Assembly: GCF_001981525.1 (NCBI RefSeq)
Contig: NZ_MPSB01000001.1
Span: 248,001-312,000, forward strand
Reading direction: 5' to 3'
Origin: Sphingomonas jeddahensis
GTDB taxonomy: Bacteria > Pseudomonadota > Alphaproteobacteria > Sphingomonadales > Sphingomonadaceae
Length of the DNA: 64,000 nucleotides
The notes beneath the pieces are model-generated. The model saw only the letters and a program-made list of their open reading frames with translations. It was not told the DNA's origin and searched no databases. This document shows, one piece after another, positions 36,565-46,560 of this stretch (within the stretch, counting starts at the first letter, position 1; each line of letters opens with the position of its first letter). The position numbers and the translations under genes were made by a program.

Positions 36565-36664
36565 GGCGCGCCTTTAGCGCCGACGTGGTTCCCGCGCCAT
36601 GCCACTTGCGTTCACACAGCCACTCGGTAGAGCGCGCCACCCGATCGGCGGGGCGGAGGTGGCG

Positions 36665-37165
36665 ATGATCCAGATGATCGGGCTGGAACAGGTGGATGGC
36701 GCGTTGGTCGAGCAATTGCTCGACCGTGCTTTCGGCCCTGACCGCCACGGCCGCACCGCCTATCGCCTGCGCGAGGGGGTTCCCGCGCTCACCGGCCCAA
36801 GTCTCGCCGCCGTAGAGGATGACCGGCTGCTCGGCACGATTCAGCTCTGGCCGGTGCTGTTCAGCGGCGATGACGGGCGACGCGTACCGCTGGTGCTGGT
36901 CGGACCGGTCGCTGTGCAGCCGGAGCGGCAAGGCGACGGAATCGGCCGGCTCCTCGTCGCCGAGGCTTTGGCGCGCTTGCCCCGTGAACCTGCGATGTTG
37001 ATCGGCGACCCTGAATATTACGGCCGCTTTTTCGGGTTCAGCGCGGATCGAACTGCTGCCTGGCGCCTCCCTGGGCCCGTGGAACGCCGTAGGTTGCTGG
37101 CCCGTGGCGAAGGCGTGCCCGGAGGCGCCGGCACGATCGGGCCGCGCATCGCCGCGCCCACCTGA
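36665..37165 (+). CDS. GNAT-family N-acetyltransferase
   Basis: The 166-residue protein has the GNAT acetyl-CoA binding motif (VGPVAVQPERQGDGIGRLLV, with the Q/R-x-x-G-x-G/A pattern) and a short C-terminal part with PEYYGRFFGFSADR, typical of the YhbS-like group. GGAGG at 36655-36659 favours this ATG over one at 36599. Target of acetylation unknown. It heads the run that continues with DUF1285 38 bases later. Confidence 0.88.
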   Translation: MIQMIGLEQVDGALVEQLLDRAFGPDRHGRTAYRLREGVPALTGPSLAAVEDDRLLGTIQLWPVLFSGDDGRRVPLVLVGPVAVQPERQGDGIGRLLVAEALARLPREPAMLIGDPEYYGRFFGFSADRTAAWRLPGPVERRRLLARGEGVPGGAGTIGPRIAAPT

Positions 37166-37203
37166 TCTTTACCACGCGCCTCTCCTTCCCTACCTCTCAC
37201 ATC

Positions 37204-37791
37204 ATGCCAATGGCGCCCCCACCCGATTTCGATACGCTGACGATCGCCGACATCGGCCGCCTTGCGGAGGCCGATCGCCTGCCGCCAGTCGAGCGCTGGC
37301 ACCCCGATCATTGCGGCCCGAGCGACATGCGGATTGCGCGTGACGGCACCTGGTTCCACCAGGGCACACCGATCGGCCGACCCGCGATGGTGCGTGCGTT
37401 CAGCCGAATCCTGCGCCGCGAGCCGGATGGCGGCTATGTGCTCGTCACTCCCGTCGAAAAGCTCGACATCGAGGTCGAGGACGCGCCGTTCGTTGCCGTG
37501 GAGCTGAAGGTCGAGGGTGAGGGTCAGAACGCCCGTCTCGCCTTCCGCCTCAACACCGGCGATCTGGTGACCGCCTCGGCCGATCACCCGCTGCGATTCG
37601 ACGAGCATGACGACGGGCCACGCCCGTATGTTCACGTGCGCGGCGCGATCGGCAATGGTCTGGAGGCCCTGATCGCGCGCTCCGTTTATTACGAGCTCGC
37701 CAACCTGGCATTGTCCGCTGACTGCGACACGCCCGGCGTTTGGAGCGCCGGCACTTTCTTCCCGATCGCGCCGTCCCCGGCCGGTACATGA
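37204..37791 (+). CDS. DUF1285 protein
   Basis: The 195-residue protein matches the DUF1285 pattern: WHPDHCGPSDMRIARDGTW, GRPAMVRAFSRILRR, YVLVTPVEKLDIEVEDAPFV. Function is not established for the family. The last codons overlap the NUDIX start (ATGA), placing it in a coupled operon with a NUDIX hydrolase and the tRNA CCA-adding enzyme. This order is seen in other Alphaproteobacteria, which suggests, without proof, a nucleotide- or RNA-linked role. Confidence 0.88.
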   Translation: MPMAPPPDFDTLTIADIGRLAEADRLPPVERWHPDHCGPSDMRIARDGTWFHQGTPIGRPAMVRAFSRILRREPDGGYVLVTPVEKLDIEVEDAPFVAVELKVEGEGQNARLAFRLNTGDLVTASADHPLRFDEHDDGPRPYVHVRGAIGNGLEALIARSVYYELANLALSADCDTPGVWSAGTFFPIAPSPAGT

Positions 37792-38390
37792 CGTCCTTGG
37801 CAGACCGGCTCAGCCGGGCGCTGACCGAGGGCATGGCGCAGCAGACGATTCTTCTCGCCGGGGACCATGGCGATGTGGCGCTTGCCGCCGAAGGCAGCCT
37901 GAAGCCCGCCGCGGTGCTGGTGCCCGTCACCGATCGTCCCAATCCCGGCGTGATCCTCACCCGGCGTACCGAGACGCTGCGCAACCATGCCGGCCAAGTC
38001 GCTTTCCCAGGCGGGCGACTCGACCCAGGCGAGAATAACATCATGGCGGCGCTTCGCGAGGCGAACGAGGAGATCGCCCTGCCCGCTTGCGCCGTTACTG
38101 TGGTGGGCGAGGCCGATCGCTATCGCACCGGCACCGGCTACACGGTGACGCCCGTGGTCGGCGTGATCCCGCCGGACCTTGTCCTTCACCCCTCAGAGGC
38201 GGAGGTGGCGAGCGTGTTCGAAGTCCCGCTCGACTTCCTGCTGGACCGGGCCAATCACGTCGAGGCGCGCATGCAATGGCAGGGCCGGGAGCGCCGCTAC
38301 TACGAGATCATGTGGGACGAGTACCGCATCTGGGGCGCAACCGCCGCGATGATCGTCAATCTCGCCCGGCGGCTGCAATGGAGCGCGTAA
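37788..38390 (+). CDS. CoA pyrophosphatase-like NUDIX hydrolase
   Basis: The 200-residue protein carries a NUDIX box (FPGGRLDPGENNIMAALREA followed by NEEI) preceded by LRNHAGQVAFPGG, the UPF0035 motif that marks CoA/acyl-CoA diphosphatases. Start is the ATG at 37788, overlapping the DUF1285 stop. Its own stop shares one base with the cca start (TAATG). Confidence 0.9.
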   Translation: MTSLADRLSRALTEGMAQQTILLAGDHGDVALAAEGSLKPAAVLVPVTDRPNPGVILTRRTETLRNHAGQVAFPGGRLDPGENNIMAALREANEEIALPACAVTVVGEADRYRTGTGYTVTPVVGVIPPDLVLHPSEAEVASVFEVPLDFLLDRANHVEARMQWQGRERRYYEIMWDEYRIWGATAAMIVNLARRLQWSA

Positions 38391-39568
38391 TGCTGCCATT
38401 GGCCGCGTGGCGCGATCGTCCCGGCCTCCACCGCCTCGCCGCCGCGCTCGGTGCCGATCAGGGCGAAGCACGCTATGTCGGCGGCGCGGTGCGCGACACG
38501 TTGCTCGGGCTCCCGGTCGCCGACATCGACATCGCCACTGGCCATTCGCCGCAGGAGGTGGTCGCACGGCTCGAGGCTGCGGGGATCAAAGCGATCCCGA
38601 CGGGCATCGCGCACGGCACGATCACCGCCATTTCGTCCGGCACAGTGGTGGAAGTCACCACCTTGCGCCGCGACGTCACCACGGATGGCCGCCATGCCAC
38701 CGTCGCCTTCACCGACGATTGGCAGGAGGACGCGGCCCGGCGCGACTTTACCATGAACGCGCTCTACGCCGACCCGCTGGACGGCGCGGTGTACGATTGG
38801 TTCGGCGGCATGGACGACCTCGCCGCCAGGCGGGTGCGCTTCATCGGCGATCCCTATCGGCGCATCGCCGAGGATCACCTGCGGATCCTGCGCTTCTTCC
38901 GTTTCCACGCGCGCTTCGGCGATGCAATCGATGAAGCCGGGCTAGACGCCTGCGCCGATCGCGCCAACGATCTGATGGCGCTTTCACGCGAGCGGATCGC
39001 GGCGGAGCTGCTCAAGCTGCTCGTGGCCCGGCGCGCCGTTCCGGTTGTGGCGCTGATGGTCGAGCGCGGCATCCTGCGACCCGTCCTGCCCGAGATCGCC
39101 GACGTCCCGGCCTTGGAAGCGCTCGCCGATCGCGAAGCACAAGCCGGCATCCCCCCCGACGCGATCCGCCGCCTTGCCGCGCTGATCCCACGCGCGTCGG
39201 CCGAAACGGTCGGCGCGCGGCTCCGCTTGTCCAACACCGATCGCAAGCGCCTGATCGCCGCGACCGAGGGTCCCGGCGATGAGGGCCCGCGCGCGCTCGC
39301 CTATCGTGTCGGGCCGCAGATCGCGACCGACCGCCTGCTCATCGCCGGCGCATCACTGCAAGACCTCGAAGGCTGGACTCCACCCCGCCTGCCCATCAGC
39401 GGCGGCGATCTGGTCGCGCGCGGCATCGAACGCGGACCGGAAGTCGCCCGTGCGCTGCGAGCCGTTGAAAGCCGCTGGCTCGCAGAGGATTTCCCCGATA
39501 CCGTCCGCGTCGCTACCATTGCAGACGAGGTTACCGCTCAGCTATTGCGCGCCACCAGCAATTCATAG
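38390..39568 (+). CDS. cca: CCA tRNA nucleotidyltransferase
   Basis: The enzyme adds or repairs the 3' CCA of tRNA. The 392-residue protein has class II motifs: YVGGAVRDTLLGLPVADIDIAT (with the catalytic DxD), RRDFTMNALY, and EDHLRILRFFRFHARFG. I use the ATG at 38390 (MLPLAAW), which overlaps the NUDIX stop; an ATG 12 bases earlier is possible. The 3' end overlaps the convergent GGDEF-EAL gene by 31 bases. Confidence 0.94.
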   Translation: MLPLAAWRDRPGLHRLAAALGADQGEARYVGGAVRDTLLGLPVADIDIATGHSPQEVVARLEAAGIKAIPTGIAHGTITAISSGTVVEVTTLRRDVTTDGRHATVAFTDDWQEDAARRDFTMNALYADPLDGAVYDWFGGMDDLAARRVRFIGDPYRRIAEDHLRILRFFRFHARFGDAIDEAGLDACADRANDLMALSRERIAAELLKLLVARRAVPVVALMVERGILRPVLPEIADVPALEALADREAQAGIPPDAIRRLAALIPRASAETVGARLRLSNTDRKRLIAATEGPGDEGPRALAYRVGPQIATDRLLIAGASLQDLEGWTPPRLPISGGDLVARGIERGPEVARALRAVESRWLAEDFPDTVRVATIADEVTAQLLRATSNS

Positions 39569-41292
39569 GCTGCGTCGGCACTGAGCGGGGCGGCATAGGC
39601 ATAGCCCTGGCCATAGGTACAGCCCAGCGCCGCCAGCGTCTGCGCCACATCGTGCGTCTCGATCCCCTCGGCCACCGTCTCCATGCCCAATGTCGTGGCC
39701 AGGCTGAGGATCGCGCGCACGATTGCGATCTTGTCCCGATCCGCCATCATGCCCGTGACGAAGCTGCGATCGATCTTGAGGATGTCGATGGGCAGCTTCT
39801 GGAGATAGGCCAGGTTGGAATAGCCGGTGCCGAAATCATCCATCGCGATTGTCGCGCCCGTCGCCTTCAGCGCGCGCAGCGTTTCGGCGTTGCCGTCGGG
39901 GTCGGCGATCAGCGCGCTCTCGGTCAGTTCCAGCTTAAGCCGTTCGCCGGCGAGCCCATGTGTTGCCAGCGCGCTGGCAACGATTGGCGCCAGGCAATCT
40001 CGTTGCAGCTGGATTGGCGAAATGTTGACCGCCATCTGAACGGTGCTGCTGAAACGCCGGTCCCACACCGCCAACGTCCGCAATGCCTCGTCGATTGCCC
40101 AGCGCCCCAGCGGCACGATCAGGCCCGATTCCTCCGCCACTGGGATGAACGCGCTCGGCGGAATATCGCGGCCGTCCTCGCCCACCCAGCGCGCCAGTGC
40201 CTCGAACGCGATCACCCGCCCGGTCGCCAGATCGCAGATCGGCTGATAGTGTAGCTGTAATTGCCCCGCGTCGATCGCGCGACGAAGCGCAGTTTCCATC
40301 GCGAACTCTTCGCGAGCCCGATCCAACGCCCGCGTTTCATAAGCTTCGGCCTGCCCGGTCTCCTTTGAACGGCGCACCGCGAACTGGGCGTGCCGGATCA
40401 CATCCTCGGCATCGCCGATCGTGTCGGCGCCAAACGCCATGCCGATGGCGCAGGAGACGCGGATCTCGAAATCGCTCAGCCGGAATGGCGTGGAGAGCAC
40501 CTTGCGGATGCGCCGTGCAACCTGATCCGCCTCCTCGCGGTCCGAGTCCACCGCCAGCAGCACGCCGAACTCGTCCCCACCGATCCGCCCGAGCACGTCG
40601 CTGGCGCGCAGCGATCCCTTGATCCGCCGCGCGACGGTGATCAGCATCTCGTCGCCCGCCATGCTGCCAAGACAGGAATTCACCCTGCCGAAGCGATCGA
40701 GATCGATCACCAGCACCGCATAATTCGTCAGCCCGGCGGCGATCCGCGCCTCCAGCCGGTCCCCGAATCCGGCACGGTTGGGCAGCCCGGTGAGGCTGTC
40801 GGTGGTCATCTCGCGGCGAAGGCTTGCCTCCGTGCGCATCTCGCCGGTCTGGTCGATCAGGGTCACCAGACAGCGCCGCCGTCCGCGCATGCCGATGCGC
40901 GACAATCTTACGTCGAACCAGCGCTGCTCCACCGAATCGCCGACCTGCCATGGCATTTGGTCACGCAGGCTGCTTCCGTCCAGAAAGGCCGCGATTCGCT
41001 CACCGAGATCACGGGACAAAGCGGACGTCGTGGCTTCGGTGCCGAGCCTGAGCAGGCGAAACACGGCATTAGGCAGTTCGAAGATCAGCTCGCCATGATC
41101 CACGCCGACAACTACCGCCGCGATTGGCAGCAACTCGAGCGCCCCCTCCGCGGCCGTGTGTCCGGCAGCAACAAGGGGAGAGTCATGAACCAGGACAGGT
41201 GCGGCGACCGAAGGCATTGCATTGCCGGTAAAGCAAGCCAGGTTAAGTTTGGTTAAACCCGGACCGCCGGTGCCGATCGGCCCATCCGACAT
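39538..41292 (-). CDS. GGDEF-EAL cyclic-di-GMP enzyme
   Basis: The 584-residue protein has an N-terminal PAS-like region, a GGDEF diguanylate cyclase domain with intact GGDEF and an RxxD inhibitory site (RASD) five residues before it, and an EAL phosphodiesterase domain with intact EALARW, ELTES, DDFGTGYSNLAYL and LKIDRSFV. Both activities could be retained. No membrane segment is seen, so it is cytoplasmic. The start is unsure: ATG 41292 lies 5 bases after the parC stop, ATG 41217 is the alternative. It probably shares the parC transcript. Confidence 0.9.
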   Translation of the reverse strand: MSDGPIGTGGPGLTKLNLACFTGNAMPSVAAPVLVHDSPLVAAGHTAAEGALELLPIAAVVVGVDHGELIFELPNAVFRLLRLGTEATTSALSRDLGERIAAFLDGSSLRDQMPWQVGDSVEQRWFDVRLSRIGMRGRRRCLVTLIDQTGEMRTEASLRREMTTDSLTGLPNRAGFGDRLEARIAAGLTNYAVLVIDLDRFGRVNSCLGSMAGDEMLITVARRIKGSLRASDVLGRIGGDEFGVLLAVDSDREEADQVARRIRKVLSTPFRLSDFEIRVSCAIGMAFGADTIGDAEDVIRHAQFAVRRSKETGQAEAYETRALDRAREEFAMETALRRAIDAGQLQLHYQPICDLATGRVIAFEALARWVGEDGRDIPPSAFIPVAEESGLIVPLGRWAIDEALRTLAVWDRRFSSTVQMAVNISPIQLQRDCLAPIVASALATHGLAGERLKLELTESALIADPDGNAETLRALKATGATIAMDDFGTGYSNLAYLQKLPIDILKIDRSFVTGMMADRDKIAIVRAILSLATTLGMETVAEGIETHDVAQTLAALGCTYGQGYAYAAPLSADAAYELLVARNS

Positions 41293-41297
41293 GCCCG

Positions 41298-43553
41298 TCA
41301 GGCGAAGCGGTTGTCCCGCGGGAAGCCGGTCGGCGGCATCCGTCCTGCCGCACCGCGCGCCGTGCGCCACGGCGACAGATCGGCCTCGGTCCGTGTTCGT
41401 CCGGTGCCCCCGCCCATTGGCCAACTCAGCCCTTCGGCGAACTTGAAGGTGATCGCATCGCTCAGCCCGCCGTCGCGATAGCGCTGGAGCTGCGATCCTT
41501 GTCCTCGCGTCATTTCGGGCAGCTCGGCAAGTGGAAATACCACCATTTTGCGATTGTCGCCTATTGCCGCGACATAATCATCCTCGACGGAAACCGGCCG
41601 GACCACTGCAAGCTTCGCGCCCGGTCGCGGAGTCACGACATTCTTGCCCTTTCGCGTCTCAGCGATGACTTCGTTCACCGGCACGATGAAACCGCGCCCG
41701 TCGCTCGCCGCGACCAGCAACTTGCTATCGCGCTCGGCTTTGAGCAGCCGGACAATGCCGACATTCCCCTCAAGGTCGATGGTCGCGCGCACCGGCTCGC
41801 CGAAGCCGCGCCCGCCGGGCAGCTTGTCCGCCCCTAAAGTGTAGAACCGCCCATTCTCGGCCGCGAGCAACAGCTTGTCGGTAGTCTGCGCATGAAAGGC
41901 GAACGCCGGCCCATCGCCCTCCTTGAACTTCAGCGTCTCGGCGGAGGCAAGATCGACATGGCCTTTCATCGCGCGCACCCAGCCGCGCTGCGACAGGATC
42001 ACGGTGATCGGCTCCCGCTCGATCATCGCCTCCAGCGGGATGTCACGCGCGGGCGCCGCTTCCTCCAGCGTTGATCGTCGCTTGCCCAACGTCGTGTCCG
42101 GGCCATAGCGATCGCGGATCTTTTCCAGATCCTTCTTCATTCGCGTCCGCTGCCGCTGGTCGGAACCGAGCAGCAGCTGAAGGCTCGCCTGCTCCTTCTC
42201 CAGCGCGGCCTGCTCGCGCTTCAGCTCCATTTCCTCCAGCCGCCGCAAGCTGCGAAGCCGCATGTTGAGGATTGCCTCGGCCTGCCGGTCGGTCAGGTCG
42301 AACTCGGCCATCATCACCGCCTTGGGTTCATCCTCGGTGCGGATGATCTCGATTACCCGATCGAGGTTGAGAAAGGCGACGATATAGCCCTTCACCAGCT
42401 CGAGCCGGTCGGCGATCTTGGCCAGCCGATGCTCGGTGCGCCGGCGAAGCACCACGAACTGATGCTCCACCCACGCGGACAGCGCCTGAGCCAGGCTCAT
42501 CACCCGCGGCGTGCGCTGCGCGTCGAGCACGTTGAGGTTCAAGGGCACCCGCACTTCCAGGTCGGACAACCGATACAGCCCGTCCATCAACACTTGGGGA
42601 TCAACCGTGCGGCTGCGCGGCTCCAGCACCAGCCGGATCTCGGCATCGGATTCATCCCGAACATCGGCCAGGATCGGGAACTTCTTGTCGTTCACCAGCC
42701 CAGCAATCTGCTCGATCAGCTTGCCCTTCTGCACGCCATAAGGGATCTCGCTGACGACGATCTGCCAGCCACCGCCCTTCTCGCGCTCCACGCTCCAGCG
42801 ACAGCGCACGCGAAAAGCGCCGCGCCCGGTGGCATAAGCCTCGCGGATGATCGCCGGCGGGTCGACCAGGAGGCCGCCCGTGGGAAAGTCCGGTCCTTGG
42901 ACGAAGACGAGCGGATCGGCGGCGGGATCATCGACCAATGCGATGGCGGCGTCCAGCAGCTCGGCGGCGTTGTGCGGCGGGATCGACGTCGCCATGCCTA
43001 CGGCGATGCCGCTGGCGCCGTTCGCCAGCAGATTGGGAAACAGGCCCGGGAACAGCTCAGGCTCCTGCTCCTCGCCATTATAGGTCGGACGGAACGCAAC
43101 CGCGTCCTCGTCCAGCCCGTCCATCAGGTCGATCGCGACCTGCGTCAGCCGCGCCTCGGTGTACCGGTATGCGGCGGCGTTATCCCCGTCGATGTTGCCG
43201 AAATTGCCCTGTCCATCGACCAGCGGATAACGGAGCGCAAAATCCTGTGCGAGCCGCACCATCGCGTCATAGACTGATTGGTCGCCGTGCGGGTGGTATT
43301 TGCCAATGACGTCGCCGACAACGCGCGCACACTTCTTATACCCCTGCGTGGGATCGAGCCGCAGCAGCCGCATTGCCCAAAGAAGACGCCGGTGAACGGG
43401 CTTAAGGCCATCGCGAACATCGGGCAGCGACCGCGCAGTGATCGTCGAAAGCGCATAGACGAGATACCGTTCCGACAATGCGGAATCGAACGGCGCATCG
43501 AACACCCCGATGGGCGGATTGTCGGGCGGCAGCACGGTCGCGTCAGTCGGCAT
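41298..43553 (-). CDS. parC: DNA topoisomerase IV subunit A
   Basis: ParC cuts and rejoins DNA to unlink daughter chromosomes. The 751-residue protein has the breakage-reunion domain with the catalytic Tyr131 in [12 protein letters not shown] and the hinge [15 protein letters not shown], and a beta-propeller C-terminal part. At the fluoroquinolone hot spots it has Gln92 and Asp96 where E. coli has Ser80 and Glu84. Absence of the GyrA box and length fit ParC rather than GyrA. It starts at the ATG at 43553. Confidence 0.95.
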   Translation of the reverse strand: MPTDATVLPPDNPPIGVFDAPFDSALSERYLVYALSTITARSLPDVRDGLKPVHRRLLWAMRLLRLDPTQGYKKCARVVGDVIGKYHPHGDQSVYDAMVRLAQDFALRYPLVDGQGNFGNIDGDNAAAYRYTEARLTQVAIDLMDGLDEDAVAFRPTYNGEEQEPELFPGLFPNLLANGASGIAVGMATSIPPHNAAELLDAAIALVDDPAADPLVFVQGPDFPTGGLLVDPPAIIREAYATGRGAFRVRCRWSVEREKGGGWQIVVSEIPYGVQKGKLIEQIAGLVNDKKFPILADVRDESDAEIRLVLEPRSRTVDPQVLMDGLYRLSDLEVRVPLNLNVLDAQRTPRVMSLAQALSAWVEHQFVVLRRRTEHRLAKIADRLELVKGYIVAFLNLDRVIEIIRTEDEPKAVMMAEFDLTDRQAEAILNMRLRSLRRLEEMELKREQAALEKEQASLQLLLGSDQRQRTRMKKDLEKIRDRYGPDTTLGKRRSTLEEAAPARDIPLEAMIEREPITVILSQRGWVRAMKGHVDLASAETLKFKEGDGPAFAFHAQTTDKLLLAAENGRFYTLGADKLPGGRGFGEPVRATIDLEGNVGIVRLLKAERDSKLLVAASDGRGFIVPVNEVIAETRKGKNVVTPRPGAKLAVVRPVSVEDDYVAAIGDNRKMVVFPLAELPEMTRGQGSQLQRYRDGGLSDAITFKFAEGLSWPMGGGTGRTRTEADLSPWRTARGAAGRMPPTGFPRDNRFA

Positions 43554-43929
43554 GGGCTGCGTGCTAGCAGGCAGGAGCCATGTTCCACAACCGTTCCGCC
43601 CGCTGTCCTACATGCGACGAGCGTGTCACACGCCACACCCGTCGTGCAGCCTTCGAGCCGAAGGTCCTCTTATTCAGCCTGCGTGCGAGACAACGCGGCT
43701 TTGGATCAGCCTCGGCTGACGGAGGCGCAGAGTTCCACGCCTCAACATTCGCGCAAAACCGCGCCAGCGTCTCAACTTCCTCAACATTCGATTGCAGAAC
43801 CTGCAACTCACCGCGTCCGTGGGCATGATTGCACCCCCGTCTCCGTTACCCTATACGCCGTGCCGATTCCCGCCCCGGCCGCGCCGATCTCGTCGCGTCG
43901 CCGGGGCTATCCATTTCAGGGGTGATGCG
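43554..43929. other. Intergenic region between parC and purC
   Basis: About 375 bases without a convincing gene, holding the divergent promoters. The 11-base direct repeat CTCAACATTCG occurs at 43741-43751 and 43780-43790, with a partial copy at 43771. A small imperfect palindrome (GCCTCGGCTGACGGAGGC) lies at about 43713-43730. These may be regulator sites; nothing else is recognised. Confidence 0.4.
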
Positions 43930-44709
43930 ATGGCGCGGCGCCGGCAGATCTACGAAGGCAAGGCAAAGATCCTCTACGAGGGTCCCGAACCCGGCACCTT
44001 GATCCAATATTTCAAGGATGATGCCACCGCCTTCAATGCCCAGAAAAAGGGCACGATCAACGGCAAGGGCGTGCTCAACAACCGGATTTCCGAGCATATC
44101 TTCACCCTGCTCGGCAACATCGGCGTGCCGACGCACTTCATCCGGCGCCTCAACATGCGCGAGCAGTTGATCCGCCAGGTCGAGATCGTGCCGATCGAGG
44201 TGATCGTCCGCAACGTCGCCGCCGGCTCGCTCAGCAAGCGGCTGGGGATCGAGGAAGGCACGCAGCTGCCGCGCACGATCCTCGAATATTGCTACAAGGA
44301 CGATGCGCTCGGCGATCCGATGATCTCGGACGAGCATATCGCCGCCTTCGGCTGGGCCAGCCAGGAGGAGATGCACGACATCGCCGATCTCGCGATCCGC
44401 GTGAACGATTTCCTCTCCGGCCTGTTCGCCGGCATCGGCATCCGCCTGGTCGACTTCAAGCTCGAGTTCGGCCGCATTTGGGACAACGACTACGGCCGCA
44501 TCATCCTGGCGGACGAGATCAGCCCGGACGGCTGTCGCCTGTGGGACATGCAGACCAACGAGAAGCTCGACAAGGATCGCTTCCGTCGTGACTTAGGCGG
44601 CGAGGTCGAGGCCTATCAGGAAGTCGCGCGTCGGCTGGGCCTGTTGCCGGAGGGCGGGGAAACCGCCGTCCTCGACATGGCCGAGCATCGCGAAAAACGC
44701 GGCAAGTGA
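43930..44709 (+). CDS. purC: SAICAR synthase
   Basis: PurC joins aspartate to CAIR in purine synthesis. The 259-residue protein begins [20 protein letters not shown], contains the signature [11 protein letters not shown] and [13 protein letters not shown], and has the length of the bacterial enzyme. The ATG at 43930 is used. It leads the purC-purS-purQ cluster. Confidence 0.97.
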   Translation: MARRRQIYEGKAKILYEGPEPGTLIQYFKDDATAFNAQKKGTINGKGVLNNRISEHIFTLLGNIGVPTHFIRRLNMREQLIRQVEIVPIEVIVRNVAAGSLSKRLGIEEGTQLPRTILEYCYKDDALGDPMISDEHIAAFGWASQEEMHDIADLAIRVNDFLSGLFAGIGIRLVDFKLEFGRIWDNDYGRIILADEISPDGCRLWDMQTNEKLDKDRFRRDLGGEVEAYQEVARRLGLLPEGGETAVLDMAEHREKRGK

Positions 44710-44714
44710 CCATC

Positions 44715-44736
44715 GCCGGATCGGTTGCGATCCGGC
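44715..44736 (+). other. Stem-loop between purC and purS
   Basis: A perfect nine-base-pair stem GCCGGATCG/CGATCCGGC with a GTTG loop sits in the 51 bases between purC and purS. There is no T run, so it is less likely a terminator than an mRNA stability or processing element. Confidence 0.5.
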
Positions 44737-44760
44737 CCGGCATCGAATAGCGGACACACC

Positions 44761-44991
44761 ATGAAGCTGCGCATCCATGTCACGCTGAAGCCTGGCGTTC
44801 TTGATCCCCAGGGCAAGGCCATCGAACACGCCCTTTCCGGCCTCGGCTTTGCCGGGGTCGAGGGCGCTCGCGTCGGCAAGCTGATCGAACTCGACCTTGC
44901 CGACACAGTGGACGATGCCCAGATCGATGCCATGTGCCGTCAGCTCCTCGCCAATACGGTGATCGAAAATTACCGGATCGAGCGCGCATGA
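44761..44991 (+). CDS. purS: FGAM synthase subunit PurS
   Basis: PurS is the small bridging subunit of the three-part formylglycinamidine ribonucleotide synthase. The 76-residue protein shows the family pattern [20 protein letters not shown] and GKLIELDL, and ends VIENYRIE. Its stop overlaps the purQ start (ATGA). The large subunit purL is not in the window. Confidence 0.95.
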   Translation: MKLRIHVTLKPGVLDPQGKAIEHALSGLGFAGVEGARVGKLIELDLADTVDDAQIDAMCRQLLANTVIENYRIERA

Positions 44992-45653
44992 AGACGGCCG
45001 TTGTCGTCTTCCCCGGCTCCAACTGCGATCGCGACTTGGCCGTCGCGTTGGAAGGCGTGACCGGTACTAAACCGATCATGGTCTGGCACCGCGAGACGGA
45101 GCTGCCTGTGGGGCTTGGCCTGATCGCGGTTCCGGGCGGGTTCTCCTATGGCGATTATCTGCGCTCTGGTGCCCTGGCGGCGCGCTCACCGATCATGCGA
45201 GCGGTGGCGGACAAGGCTGCCGGTGGGATGCCGGTGTTCGGCGTCTGCAACGGCTTTCAGGTGCTGACCGAAGCCGGTTTGCTGCCGGGGGCGCTGATGC
45301 GGAACGCCGGTCTCGATTTCGTCTGCCGCGATGTCGCGCTGACGGTCGATAACAGCCAAAGCGCCTTCACCAGCCGCTATGCTGCCGGTGAGACGATCAA
45401 GGTTCCGGTAGCGCACCACGACGGCAATTACGTCGCCGATCAGGAAACGCTCGATCGCCTCGAAGGCGAAGGCCGGGTCGCATTCCGTTACGGCGAGGAG
45501 GTCAACGGATCGGCACGTCGAATTGCGGGCATTCTCAACGATGCCGGCAATGTCCTTGGCATGATGCCGCACCCCGAACGCCGGATTGAGGGCGCACACG
45601 GCGGCACCGACGGACGCCGGTTGTTCGAAGGGCTGCTGGAGATCGCAGGCTGA
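44988..45653 (+). CDS. purQ: FGAM synthase glutaminase subunit PurQ
   Basis: PurQ supplies ammonia from glutamine. The 221-residue class I glutaminase has the nucleophile Cys in [11 protein letters not shown], the oxyanion region [12 protein letters not shown], and the His-Glu of the triad in [10 protein letters not shown]. It is translationally coupled to purS. Confidence 0.96.
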   Translation: MKTAVVVFPGSNCDRDLAVALEGVTGTKPIMVWHRETELPVGLGLIAVPGGFSYGDYLRSGALAARSPIMRAVADKAAGGMPVFGVCNGFQVLTEAGLLPGALMRNAGLDFVCRDVALTVDNSQSAFTSRYAAGETIKVPVAHHDGNYVADQETLDRLEGEGRVAFRYGEEVNGSARRIAGILNDAGNVLGMMPHPERRIEGAHGGTDGRRLFEGLLEIAG

Positions 45654-45657
45654 CGGC

Positions 45658-46398
45658 TCAGACCTTTGCGCCGAACGGCGTGAAATCCGTGCCGTCGTCG
45701 AACACATCCAGCCCCTCGGCGCGCTTCAGCCAGCCCACCACGATATAAGTCACCGGCGTCAACAGCGCTTCCCAGGCCACCTTGAGCGCCCATTGCGTGA
45801 ACAACACGGTAATAACGAGCCCGGTCGGCCAGCCCTCTGCCCCTAGAAAGGCAAGTGGGTAGAAGATCAAACTGTCGATCCCTTGCCCCGCGATGGTCGA
45901 TCCAATGGTCCGCATCCACAAATGGCGCCCGCCGGTCGCAAGCTTCATCCGCGCAAGCACATAGGAATTGACGAACTCGCCCGCCCAAAAGGCGCACATG
46001 CTCGCGAAGACGATCCGCGGCACCTGCCCGAACACCGATTCGTACGCCTCCTGGTTGGTCCAGTCAGGCGCTGGCGGCAGCGCGACAACCACCCACGCCA
46101 TCGCCGCCATGAACATCGTGGCACCAAAGCCTGCCCAGATCACCCGCCGCGCCCGTGCGTAGCCATAGACTTCGGTCAGCACGTCACCGATCACGTAACT
46201 GACGGGGAAAAACAGAATGCCCGCGCCAAACGGCCAGTACCCAACGCCCGGCAGCCAAATTTGCGCTACCTTACCAGCGCCGAGTACATTCGACAGCAGC
46301 AGCACGGCCACGAACGCCGCCATCACGAAATCATAATAGCGCAAACTGTGACCGCGCAGCGCGTTGGCAGCGACGCGGCTCGGCGTAACATCGACCAT
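45658..46398 (-). CDS. Queuosine precursor transporter (YhhQ/VUT family)
   Basis: The 246-residue membrane protein has about six hydrophobic segments and the family sequences NVLGAGKVAQI, FPVSYVIGDVLTEVYGYARA and IGSTIAGQGIDSLIFYPLAF. YhhQ imports preQ0/preQ1 for queuosine in tRNA. It is convergent with purQ, 4 bases apart. The purine genes next door make the GTP precursor of queuosine, but the link may be chance. Confidence 0.9.
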   Translation of the reverse strand: MVDVTPSRVAANALRGHSLRYYDFVMAAFVAVLLLSNVLGAGKVAQIWLPGVGYWPFGAGILFFPVSYVIGDVLTEVYGYARARRVIWAGFGATMFMAAMAWVVVALPPAPDWTNQEAYESVFGQVPRIVFASMCAFWAGEFVNSYVLARMKLATGGRHLWMRTIGSTIAGQGIDSLIFYPLAFLGAEGWPTGLVITVLFTQWALKVAWEALLTPVTYIVVGWLKRAEGLDVFDDGTDFTPFGAKV

Positions 46399-46457
46399 GC
46401 CCTGATCATGGCAACGGTTTCGCTACGCCGCAATCCGCGCTAACGCACCGACTGTGC

Positions 46458-46534
46458 GCGCCCGTAGCTCAGTTGGATAGAGCACGAGCCTTCTAAGCTT
46501 GGGGCCGCTGGTTCGAATCCAGCCGGGCGCGCCA
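46458..46534 (+). tRNA. tRNA-Arg (anticodon TCT)
   Basis: A 77-base cloverleaf with CCA encoded. Acceptor GCGCCCG pairs with CGGGCGC, the D-arm is GCTC..GAGC, the anticodon stem CGAGC/GCTTG holds the loop CTTCTAA with anticodon TCT, and the T-arm is GCTGG-TTCGAAT-CCAGC, with discriminator G. It reads AGA codons, which are rare in this GC-rich DNA. No integrase or duplicated 3' end is seen nearby. Confidence 0.97.
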
Positions 46535-46560
46535 TTTGCTACCTTCTGCTGAGCGGCTGG

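Noticed and set aside
43580..43828. 82-codon plus-strand open frame between parC and purC
   Set aside because: No ribosome binding site or recognisable domain; Arg/Ser/Ala-rich.
46458..46534. tRNA-Arg as an integration site for a mobile island
   Set aside because: No integrase, no repeated tRNA 3' end and ordinary housekeeping genes on both sides.
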